Shown here in pieces: positions 6,721 to 12,791 of a DNA stretch of 12,791 nt (position 1 is the first letter of the stretch; each line of letters starts with the position of its first letter). Location of the stretch: contig JABMQR010000332.1 in the NCBI GenBank assembly GCA_013202335.1, positions 1-12,791 on the forward strand. The letters run 5' to 3'. The stretch is from Bacteroidota bacterium (GTDB lineage: Bacteria; Spirochaetota; Spirochaetia; JABMQR01). A program made the translations under genes and the position numbers. The notes beneath the pieces are model-generated. The model was not told the DNA's origin. It saw nothing but the letters and a program-made list of their open reading frames with translations, and searched no databases.

Positions 6721-8253
6721 ATGCCGCAATATTTATTGGCAGTAATATTTCTTCTCTCAGGTTTGATTCTAGGTTGGATATTTCGATTTGTCTATGCCAG
6801 GTTTCAGCTGACGTCAGTTGAACAGAAAGCTGCGCGTTTAAATCAGGAAGCGATAAAAGAAGCAGAAGCAAAAAAGAAAGAGCTGCTGCTTGAGACTAAA
6901 GATCAACTGCTGAAAGAGAGACAACAGCAGGAACGTGAGACAAGGGAAAGAAGAAGTGAATTGCAGCGGGTTGAAAGACGTCTGCTGCAGAAAGAGGAAA
7001 ATCTAGAAAGGAAGCAGACTGAACTGGAAAGCGGTCGAAAACAGCTAACAAACCGAGAGGAAAAATTATCACTTAAGGAAACAAAACTGACGGCTGAAGA
7101 GGCAAAATGGCTGGCAGAACTAGAAAGAATTGCCGGAATGAGTTCTGATGAAGCGAAACAAATTATCATGGAATCCATGGTAAATGATGCCAAACACGAT
7201 GCACAGGTTATTGTTAACAAGATTGAACAGGAAGCTCAGCTTAAGGCTGATAAACTGGCACGGGATGTTATTATAACATCCATTCAGCGTATTGCTACTG
7301 ATGTCAGCTCAGAGGTAACCATTAGTTCGGTCAGCCTTCCGAGCGATGAGATGAAAGGTCGTATTATTGGCCGTGAAGGGAGAAATATCAGGACTTTGGA
7401 AACGTTAACCGGTGTTGACGTTATCATTGATGACACACCGGAAGCGGTAGTGATATCCTGTTTTGATCCGGTAAGAAAAGAGATAGCCAAGGTTGCACTG
7501 AGCCGGTTAATTCAGGATGGAAGAATACATCCTGCAAGAATTGAAGAAGTTGTTCAGAAAGTGACAAAGGAAATTTCAAAAACTATTATGGAAGAGGGAG
7601 AAAAAGTACTCTTTGATCTTGGAATCCATAGTATGAGTCAGGAAAGTGTTAAAGTGCTTGGAAGACTCTATTTTCGTACCTCTTATGGACAAAATGTATT
7701 GTGTCATGCAAAAGAGGTTGCCATACTTTCGGGTATGATTGCAGCTGAAATTGGTGCAGACCGTGAAATAGCTAAACGGGGCGGACTCCTGCATGATATC
7801 GGAAAAGGAATTGAGACTGAGAGTGATGCTAACCACGCGGAAATGGGCGCGGAAATGGCAAAAAAACTTGGTGAAGATCCACGTGTAATAAATGCAATCC
7901 TGTCCCACCATAATGATGTTGAGCCTATCTGCATTGAGTCTGTTATAGTGCAGATTGCAGATGCAATTTCGGCATCACGACCCGGGGCAAGAAGAGAAAC
8001 ACTGAATAACTATGTGAAGCGACTTGAGAATCTTGAGCGGATATCAGAAAGTTTTGAAGGTGTTGATAAAGCTTATGCAATTCAGGCAGGACGTGAACTG
8101 CGGATTCTTGTAAACTATGAATCTGTCAGTGATGATAAAGCAAAAGAACTTGCTAAAGAGATAGCCAAAAGGATTGAAGCAGAAATGCGTTATCCTGGAA
8201 GGATAAAAGTTACGATAATCCGTGAAACCCGGGTTGTGGAATACGCCCGCTGA
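6721..8253 (+). CDS. rny: Ribonuclease Y
   Basis: Membrane-anchored endoribonuclease that starts mRNA decay by internal cleavage (known for B. subtilis RNase Y). The 510-residue product has the family order: an N-terminal membrane helix (about 4-26), a long charged coiled coil (about 30-150), a KH RNA-binding domain (about 205-270) with GREGRN at 217-222, and an HD phosphohydrolase domain (about 325-430). HD-domain metal ligands are visible as H329 and the H358-D359 pair in LLHDIGK, with the conserved SHHNDVEP following. The start is fixed by AGGGGGA at 6709-6715 and by the membrane helix beginning immediately. A strong promoter lies just upstream. The gene ends with two in-frame stops (TGA TAA), then a 20-bp tandem repeat leads into the ymdB-family gene. 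Confidence 0.96.
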   Translation: MPQYLLAVIFLLSGLILGWIFRFVYARFQLTSVEQKAARLNQEAIKEAEAKKKELLLETKDQLLKERQQQERETRERRSELQRVERRLLQKEENLERKQTELESGRKQLTNREEKLSLKETKLTAEEAKWLAELERIAGMSSDEAKQIIMESMVNDAKHDAQVIVNKIEQEAQLKADKLARDVIITSIQRIATDVSSEVTISSVSLPSDEMKGRIIGREGRNIRTLETLTGVDVIIDDTPEAVVISCFDPVRKEIAKVALSRLIQDGRIHPARIEEVVQKVTKEISKTIMEEGEKVLFDLGIHSMSQESVKVLGRLYFRTSYGQNVLCHAKEVAILSGMIAAEIGADREIAKRGGLLHDIGKGIETESDANHAEMGAEMAKKLGEDPRVINAILSHHNDVEPICIESVIVQIADAISASRPGARRETLNNYVKRLENLERISESFEGVDKAYAIQAGRELRILVNYESVSDDKAKELAKEIAKRIEAEMRYPGRIKVTIIRETRVVEYAR

Positions 8254-8254
8254 T

Positions 8255-8306
8255 AATGCAGCAGGTAAGCTGTGAATGCAGCAGGTAAGCTGTGAATGCA
8301 GCAGGT
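8255..8306 (+). repeat. 20-bp tandem repeat at the rny-ymdB junction
   Basis: The unit AATGCAGCAGGTAAGCTGTG occurs at 8255-8274 and is repeated exactly at 8275-8294. The first 12 bases recur at 8295-8306, giving about 2.6 copies. Each unit contains an ATG and an AGGT about nine bases before the next ATG. The 20-bp period is not a multiple of three, so successive units change frame. The first two ATGs open ten-codon frames (8256-8288 and 8276-8308, both MQQVSCECSR). The third ATG (8296) is in frame with the downstream phosphodiesterase. The identity of the copies suggests recent slippage duplication. Confidence 0.95.
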
Positions 8307-8319
8307 GAAAGATGGAATT

Positions 8320-9117
8320 ATGTCAGGAAAAGATATACAAGCCCTGTTTTTAGGCGATATTTGCGGTCAGCCTGGGAACAGGGCTGTTTTTATGGGATTA
8401 AAACAGTTAATTAAAGATTACCGAGTAGATGTTGTAATTGCTAATGGAGAAAATGCCTCTGATGGATTTGGTATAACTCCTGAAGAGGCAGAGGCTATAT
8501 TTGCAGCAGGTGTGGATATTATCACAACGGGAAATCATATATGGCAGCGGAATGAGATTTATCCTATGCTGAACGGCACCCGGAAAATAATCAGGCCTGC
8601 TAACTATCCTCCCGGGGTTCCCGGGAAAGGTGTGACTTCAATAACGGTTAAAGGTGTTGAGATAGTTGTTATCAACCTTCAGGGTCGGCTGCAGATGAGT
8701 ACTATTGACTGTCCTTTCAGGATAGGGAAAGAGTTGATACAGCAAGTGAAGCGGCCTAATACCTGTATACTTATTGACTTTCACGCTGAGTCTACAGAAG
8801 AAAAGGAAGCTCTGGCTCTCTATCTTGATGGTACGGCCGCAGCGGTCGTGGGTACTCATACACATATCCAAACGGCTGATGAGCGAATACTCCCCAAAGG
8901 TACTGCTTATATCACCGATATCGGGATGACCGGACCGGTGATGAGTGTAATTGGAAGTGAACCAGAAATTTCCATCAAGCGCCAACTGACTCAGATTCCA
9001 TTGAAAAATCATATTTCCGATACCCCGGCAGCCTTAAAAGGGGTTGTGATTACCATTAATTCAGAAAAAGGACTGGCAAAGAAAATTGTAAGATTTTCAA
9101 GAGAAATGGGAGTGTGA
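8320..9117 (+). CDS. ymdB: YmdB-family metallophosphoesterase (TIGR00282-type)
   Basis: Calcineurin-like metallophosphoesterase. The B. subtilis homologue YmdB hydrolyses 2',3'-cyclic nucleotides in vitro and influences biofilm and motility decisions, and its gene also sits next to rny. From 8320 the product has 265 residues. The two-metal site is intact: GDI near the N-terminus (D13), ANGENA, TTGNHIW, DFHAE and GTHTHIQTAD, the family-specific set. The start is uncertain. ATG 8320 fits the family, whose members open only a few residues before the GDI motif, but its SD is weak (AGGTGA at 8303-8308, 11 nt away). ATG 8296 lies in the tandem repeat and adds eight residues. tlyA follows after 1 nt. 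The family call is secure; the cellular role in this organism is inferred. Confidence 0.9.
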   Translation: MSGKDIQALFLGDICGQPGNRAVFMGLKQLIKDYRVDVVIANGENASDGFGITPEEAEAIFAAGVDIITTGNHIWQRNEIYPMLNGTRKIIRPANYPPGVPGKGVTSITVKGVEIVVINLQGRLQMSTIDCPFRIGKELIQQVKRPNTCILIDFHAESTEEKEALALYLDGTAAAVVGTHTHIQTADERILPKGTAYITDIGMTGPVMSVIGSEPEISIKRQLTQIPLKNHISDTPAALKGVVITINSEKGLAKKIVRFSREMGV

Positions 9118-9118
9118 A

Positions 9119-9937
9119 ATGAAGTCCCTGCCGCTTCTTGAGTTACTATCGAAAAAATACCCGGATATTCCAAAAGAGACGCTCTACTCATATATACTCT
9201 GCAGGGAAGTCTCGGTGGACGGAGGCCGGATAGCCAATCCGAAAGAACGTATTTCCATAACTGCTTCACTGGAAATCATACGGGATAAGTATGTCTCCAG
9301 AGGAGGTGTAAAATTAAAACATGCACTTCTGGAGTGGAGAATCTCTCCTGCTGATAAGGTTATGCTTGATGCAGGTTCATCAACAGGAGGATTTACTGAT
9401 TGCCTATTGCAGGAGGGCGCTCAAAGCGTCTATGCAGTTGATGTAGGATATAACCAGCTGGATTACAGCCTGCGGACAAACCCGAAAGTAGTTGTTATGG
9501 AACGAACCAATATTATGGAGGTCGAGGAGCTGGATCCTCTCCCGCATGCCGCTGTTGCTGATTTGTCTTTTCGTTCAATACGGGGAGCAGCCGAAAAAAT
9601 TCTCTCTTTAACCAGAGAAGCCTGGATGATTGCATTGATTAAACCGCAGTTTGAAATTGATGCATATATTGAGGATTTTAATGGGGTAGTATCAAATGAT
9701 GAACTGCTTCTTGAAATACTTACAGCCACGTGTACTGAGCTTGCTGATGAAGGAGCGGGTGTGGTTCGTGTTGCTGCATCACCAATCCTGGGAAGAAAGG
9801 GGAACAGAGAGTTTCTGGCGCTCATCTATGATATGAAACGCCGACCTGGAACATTTTTATGTGGTAAAAAGCTTGAGGCGGTACTTCGGGAAGTTATTGA
9901 TCTCGCAGGTTCTGAACCGCACGGTGTCAGTTTGTGA
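9119..9937 (+). CDS. tlyA: TlyA-family rRNA 2'-O-methyltransferase
   Basis: In mycobacteria TlyA uses S-adenosylmethionine to 2'-O-methylate 16S C1409 and 23S C1920; it is often annotated as hemolysin TlyA. The 272-residue product has an S4-like RNA-binding domain (about 5-54), the linker KYVSRGGVKLKHAL (57-70) and an FtsJ-like methyltransferase domain. That domain carries the SAM-binding motif DAGSSTGGFTD at 84-94, AVDVGYNQLDYSLR at 106-119, ERTN at 128-131 and KPQFEI at 175-180. By comparison the catalytic K-D-K-E set would be K65, D148, K175 and E231. The S4 region lacks the usual RLD opening and is divergent. GGGAG at 9108-9112, inside the end of ymdB, is the SD. The 3' end overlaps the convergent GerMN gene by 11 bp. 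Confidence 0.93.
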   Translation: MKSLPLLELLSKKYPDIPKETLYSYILCREVSVDGGRIANPKERISITASLEIIRDKYVSRGGVKLKHALLEWRISPADKVMLDAGSSTGGFTDCLLQEGAQSVYAVDVGYNQLDYSLRTNPKVVVMERTNIMEVEELDPLPHAAVADLSFRSIRGAAEKILSLTREAWMIALIKPQFEIDAYIEDFNGVVSNDELLLEILTATCTELADEGAGVVRVAASPILGRKGNREFLALIYDMKRRPGTFLCGKKLEAVLREVIDLAGSEPHGVSL

Positions 9938-10505
9938 TATTTCGGGAACTTACGTATAACTCACCGTCTATCAGTATAATTACATCCTCTACCAACTCGT
10001 AGGAAAGAGCAGTGTTAATAATCTGACGTACGGCCAACTCTGCTGCTTGCGGATTATTATTACTATCTGTATCAAAATCTTCAGAGAGGTCAATATAAGC
10101 AGCATGGTTAACAATCCTGCTGCCGAGAAGTTGGGTGGTTTCAGGGATAAATGAGATGTATCCTTTTGAGAGTGCCGATAAACCCGGTCCGGCTATGAGG
10201 ACTTCAAGAAGGCTGTTTAAATTTACAGGAGAGGAAATTTCTGTTGCAACAGCGTCACATATAAATTCCCGGGTGGTAACATCCTGCATAATAAAATAGA
10301 TTTGTGCAGACTCTGTTTCACCGGCTTCAGCACTGGATTCTCTACTTCTGTATTCAGAGACCGTATCAGCCAAACCTGATTCCTGATAATTCCGTATTAT
10401 TTTCGGCAGACTATAGAGAAAACTTCCTGCTATAACAACTATAAGCAGAACCCACATAAGAAGTGGTATACCCTGTCTGGCTTCTTTAGAATCATGTTTT
10501 TGCAT
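9927..10505 (-). CDS. Membrane-anchored GerMN-domain protein
   Basis: From the ATG at 10505 the product has 192 residues: a short charged N-terminus, one membrane helix (about 14-33, LLMWVLLIVVIAGSFLYSL), a polar linker of about 35 residues, then a GerMN-type domain (about 68-185). The recognisable pattern is NSLLEVLIAGPG, an amphipathic segment, AAYIDLSEDF, then AVRQIINTALSYELVEDVIILIDGE. GerMN domains occur in spore germination protein GerM and in many envelope proteins of non-sporing bacteria; their exact function is unclear. No lipobox cysteine is present, so it is a signal-anchor rather than a lipoprotein. An in-frame TTG at 10523 would add six residues. Neither start has a convincing SD. 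It is the only minus-strand gene here, convergent with tlyA and divergent from ptsI. Confidence 0.8.
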   Translation of the reverse strand: MQKHDSKEARQGIPLLMWVLLIVVIAGSFLYSLPKIIRNYQESGLADTVSEYRSRESSAEAGETESAQIYFIMQDVTTREFICDAVATEISSPVNLNSLLEVLIAGPGLSALSKGYISFIPETTQLLGSRIVNHAAYIDLSEDFDTDSNNNPQAAELAVRQIINTALSYELVEDVIILIDGELYVSSRNITN

Positions 10506-10562
10506 AGAGATAGAGTACAGCAAGTGACTACTGATGTCTATGATAACCGGGATAATTCAGAT

Positions 10563-10591
10563 TTGACATCGGAGATAAAACTCCTTATAGT
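10563..10591 (+). promoter_or_regulatory. Sigma-70-type promoter for ptsI, abutting the start codon
   Basis: A perfect -35 TTGACA (10563-10568) and a -10 TATAGT (10586-10591, one mismatch) are separated by exactly 17 bp. The expected transcription start is at about 10596-10601, and the ptsI ATG is at 10601. The transcript should therefore have no leader or only a few bases. Two small inverted repeats overlap the promoter: GGAG/CTCC (10571-10574 and 10581-10584) in the spacer, and ATAGT/ACTAT (10587-10591 and 10598-10602) spanning the -10 box and the start codon. Either could be an operator, but both are short. Confidence 0.8.
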
Positions 10592-10600
10592 GTTTATACT

Positions 10601-12346
10601 ATGCGAATAATGAAGGGTATTCCCGCCTCACCAGGGATCTCAATAGGAAAAGTATTTCTTTACTCAACCCAGACACTTAATGTGCCGTCATACTCAATTG
10701 ATGAGGAAGAGGTTGCAGGTGAGATAACCCGATTTAATAATGCAATCTACAGGGTTAAGCTGGATCTTGAAGAATTGGTCGAGAAAACCCGCAAGACTGC
10801 CGGTAAAAAGGATCTTGAAATAATCGAAACTCATTTAATGATGATCGAAGATCCGGATCTTAAAAATCAGATAACCCAGGGGATAGCTGAAGAGGGCAAG
10901 AATGCGGAACACGTAGTGGAATACACAATTTCCATGATGACAAAAACCCTTGAAGATGCTGCTGATGAATACCTGAATGAACGGGTTATTGACCTGATAG
11001 ATATTCAGAGCAGAATTTTACATCACTTAATGTATATTGAGCGGACCTCGTTGGTAGATATTGAGGAAGAAGTTATTTTAGTAGCCCAGACGCTGCTTCC
11101 TTCCGAAGTGCTTACCATGAATAAAAAATATATTAAGGGAATAGTGCTTGATGCCGGTGGGAAAACCTCACATACGGCGATCCTGGCAAGGTCATTTGAG
11201 ATTCCAGCCGTGCTTGGACTTTCCACCGTGACAAAGAAAGTAAGGAACGGCAACACGTTAATTGTTGATGGAAATCAGGGCACAGTAATTTTGCGGCCTG
11301 GCAGGAATACTGTAGATGACTATAAATTACGGCAGGATAAGTGGATTAAACACGAGCAGGAACTGCTTTTACTCCACAAATTGCCTGCTGAGACAAAAGA
11401 TGGGCATAGAGTTTTACTCAAAACAAATATTGAGATACCGGAAGAAGTAGCCTCGACAATTGCTCACGGGGCAAGTGGAATTGGTCTTTATCGTTCTGAG
11501 TTTCTTTTCCTGCGGCCAGGTGAGGTTGCTTCAGAGGAAGAGCAGTTTGATGCGTATGCCTATGTTCTTAAACACATGAAAGGGAAAGGTTCCGTCACAA
11601 TTAGGACAATTGATGTTGGTGGAGATAAAGTTATCCCCGGAATGGAAGATTTTGATGAAGAAAATCCCATTTTAGGATGGAGAGCAGTACGTTTTTGTCT
11701 CTCCCGTACAGATATTTTTCGGATACAGCTGCGGGCCATGCTCCGGGCCTCTGTATTCGGCAGCCTGAAAATCATGTTTCCCATGATTAGCGGGGGAGAA
11801 GAACTTGAAAGCGTACTTCAAGTTCTTGAAGAGGTAAAAGAGGATTGCAGACGGGAAAAGATTCCTTTTGATGAGAAAATTCAAGTAGGATCAATGATTG
11901 AAGTTCCATCTGCGGCACTTATATCTGATATCATAGCAAGTAAAGTAGATTTCCTGTCTATTGGAACAAATGACCTAATCCAGTATACCATTGCTGTTGA
12001 TAGGGGTAATGAGAAAATTGCCTATCTCTATCAGCCATTTCATCCTGGAGTGCTGCGGTTTCTCAAGATGATAATTGACAATGGGCATAAGGCCGGAATA
12101 CCGGTTGCCATGTGCGGTGAGATGGCATCAGATCCCATTTCTACGGTACTTCTGCTGGGGTTGGGGCTTGATGAATTCAGTATGAGTCCCACCGCTGTTC
12201 TTGAAGTTAAGAAAATTATCCGGTCAGTTACCATTGCGGAGGCCAGGGAATTAGCGGCGACAATCATGAAAATGGATTCATGTACAAAAATTGACGAATA
12301 TGTCAGGGAATGGTCAAATGAACGATTCGATTTCTTCAGTACCTAA
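10601..12346 (+). CDS. ptsI: PTS Enzyme I (phosphoenolpyruvate-protein phosphotransferase)
   Basis: Cytoplasmic enzyme that takes phosphate from phosphoenolpyruvate and passes it to HPr, the first step of the phosphotransferase system (family knowledge). The 581-residue product is full length. It has the N-terminal HPr-binding and swivelling phosphohistidine domain with H191 in GGKTSHTAILARS, then the PEP-binding barrel. Active-site residues line up with E. coli: R298, R335, E434, N457 and D458 in GTNDLIQY, R468, and C505 in AMCGEMASDP. No SD precedes ATG 10601 or the in-frame ATG 10610 (residue 4, just before KGIPASPG). The near-consensus promoter ends only 9 bp before 10601, so initiation is probably leaderless. 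No ptsH or permease gene is adjacent. der overlaps its 3' end by 29 nt. Confidence 0.96.
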   Translation: MRIMKGIPASPGISIGKVFLYSTQTLNVPSYSIDEEEVAGEITRFNNAIYRVKLDLEELVEKTRKTAGKKDLEIIETHLMMIEDPDLKNQITQGIAEEGKNAEHVVEYTISMMTKTLEDAADEYLNERVIDLIDIQSRILHHLMYIERTSLVDIEEEVILVAQTLLPSEVLTMNKKYIKGIVLDAGGKTSHTAILARSFEIPAVLGLSTVTKKVRNGNTLIVDGNQGTVILRPGRNTVDDYKLRQDKWIKHEQELLLLHKLPAETKDGHRVLLKTNIEIPEEVASTIAHGASGIGLYRSEFLFLRPGEVASEEEQFDAYAYVLKHMKGKGSVTIRTIDVGGDKVIPGMEDFDEENPILGWRAVRFCLSRTDIFRIQLRAMLRASVFGSLKIMFPMISGGEELESVLQVLEEVKEDCRREKIPFDEKIQVGSMIEVPSAALISDIIASKVDFLSIGTNDLIQYTIAVDRGNEKIAYLYQPFHPGVLRFLKMIIDNGHKAGIPVAMCGEMASDPISTVLLLGLGLDEFSMSPTAVLEVKKIIRSVTIAEARELAATIMKMDSCTKIDEYVREWSNERFDFFST

Positions 12347-12791
12347 AATCACGGTACCATTAGTTGCAATAATAGGACGTCCGAATGTAGGAAAGTCCAC
12401 ACTCTTTAACCGGCTCATAAGAAAAAGAAGAGCTATCACAGACCCAACGCCCGGAGTTACACGCGACCCTATATTTGAGAAATGGGATCTCGAAGGGAAT
12501 CCCGTAATGCTGGCGGATACAGGCGGATTAAAGCTTGATCAGGAGGGACTGGATTACCTGGTCACAGAAAAAAGTTATGCTGTCCTTAAGAAAGCGGATG
12601 TTATTCTGCTCATGCTGGATATAACTGAAGTTACCCCTGAGGATCAGACACTCATTGAGGCGCTTCGACCCTACACAAAAAAAATTATGTTAGTGGTTAA
12701 TAAAGTTGATAACCCGGGAAGAGAGGACCAGATTTGGGAATTTTACTCTTATGGGATAAAGGATGTATTAGGAATTTCATCAGCCCATGGG
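12318..12791 (+). CDS. der: GTPase Der (EngA), 5' part, truncated by window end
   Basis: Tandem-domain GTPase required for 50S ribosome assembly (family knowledge). The window holds 158 codons covering the first GTPase domain. Motifs are G1 GRPNVGKST (20-28), the Der-type switch region DPTPGVTRD (42-50), G3 DTGG (67-70), G4 NKVD (128-131) and G5 at SSAHG (154-158), after which the sequence ends. The TPGVTRD and DTGG spelling fits Der better than Era or MnmE. The start lies inside ptsI with a 29-nt overlap and is supported by AGGGA at 12305-12309, 8 nt upstream. The second GTPase domain and KH-like domain are not in view. Pairing with ptsI by overlap suggests cotranscription from the ptsI promoter. 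Confidence 0.95.
   Translation, partial: MNDSISSVPKITVPLVAIIGRPNVGKSTLFNRLIRKRRAITDPTPGVTRDPIFEKWDLEGNPVMLADTGGLKLDQEGLDYLVTEKSYAVLKKADVILLMLDITEVTPEDQTLIEALRPYTKKIMLVVNKVDNPGREDQIWEFYSYGIKDVLGISSAHG

Noticed and set aside
7576..7911. Antisense open frames inside rny, up to 111 codons
   Set aside because: The sense strand encodes the conserved KH and HD domains. The antisense products show no recognisable motif or ribosome-binding site.
8255..8306. CRISPR-like or integration-site reading of the 20-bp repeat
   Set aside because: The units are directly adjacent with no spacers, there are only 2.6 copies, and no cas or integrase genes are present. Slippage duplication is the simpler explanation.
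9908..9918. GGTTC-T-GAACC palindrome at the end of tlyA as a terminator
   Set aside because: The hairpin would have only about four pairs and no U-run on either strand, and it lies inside the tlyA coding sequence.
10528..10569. A 13-codon minus-strand frame upstream of the GerMN gene, with AAGGAG about 11 nt before its ATG
   Set aside because: It lies across the ptsI promoter, has unremarkable composition and no visible promoter of its own. The SD match is likely chance from the CTCCTT in the ptsI promoter spacer.
10506..10600. A promoter for the minus-strand GerMN gene
   Set aside because: The minus strand offers TATCAT as a possible -10 box (10539-10544), but the matching -35 region is poor, so I did not call it.

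Overview
The window looks like an ordinary bacterial chromosome segment of moderate-to-low GC. The best guess is a spirochaete of the Treponema/Spirochaeta type. That guess is inference: it rests on rny, a YmdB-type phosphodiesterase gene and tlyA following directly behind the rpoA-rplQ ribosomal operon (an order I recall from Borrelia and its relatives), the style of the TlyA N-terminus, and the long RpoA. No 16S rRNA or other decisive marker is present.

Region 1 (1-6513) is the distal part of the spc ribosomal operon joined to the alpha operon, all on the + strand: rplF, rplR, rpsE, rpmD, rplO, secY, rpmJ, rpsM, rpsK, rpsD, rpoA, rplQ. Gaps are 1-15 nt, and rpoA and rplQ overlap by 11 nt, so this reads as one transcription unit. 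Several Shine-Dalgarno (SD) sequences overlap the previous stop codon. There is no adk, map or infA between secY and rpmJ, and rpsD sits between rpsK and rpoA as in E. coli. L17 carries an unusual charged C-terminal tail.

Region 2 (6514-6720) holds a stem-loop without a U-run, a clear intrinsic terminator (6601-6629), and a near-consensus sigma-70-type promoter (6665-6693) that starts the next unit.

Region 3 (6721-9937) is a probable RNA-metabolism operon: rny (RNase Y), a ymdB-family metallophosphoesterase and tlyA (rRNA 2'-O-methyltransferase). A 20-bp tandem repeat, 2.6 copies long, fills the rny-ymdB junction and repeats a start codon with a weak SD-like sequence. tlyA ends tail-to-tail with an 11-bp overlap on a minus-strand gene for a membrane-anchored GerMN-domain protein (9927-10505).

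Region 4 (10506-12791): a 95-bp divergent intergenic region carries a near-consensus promoter placed so close to the ptsI start that a leaderless or nearly leaderless mRNA is predicted. ptsI (Enzyme I of the phosphotransferase system) is complete and overlaps by 29 nt the 5' end of der (ribosome-assembly GTPase), which runs off the window end.

The genes are mostly translation, protein export, transcription, RNA decay and ribosome maturation functions. I found no mobile elements, CRISPR arrays, tRNA or rRNA genes, and no convincing new multi-gene system. The items most worth a second look are regulatory: the start-codon tandem repeat, the leaderless ptsI and the L17 tail.
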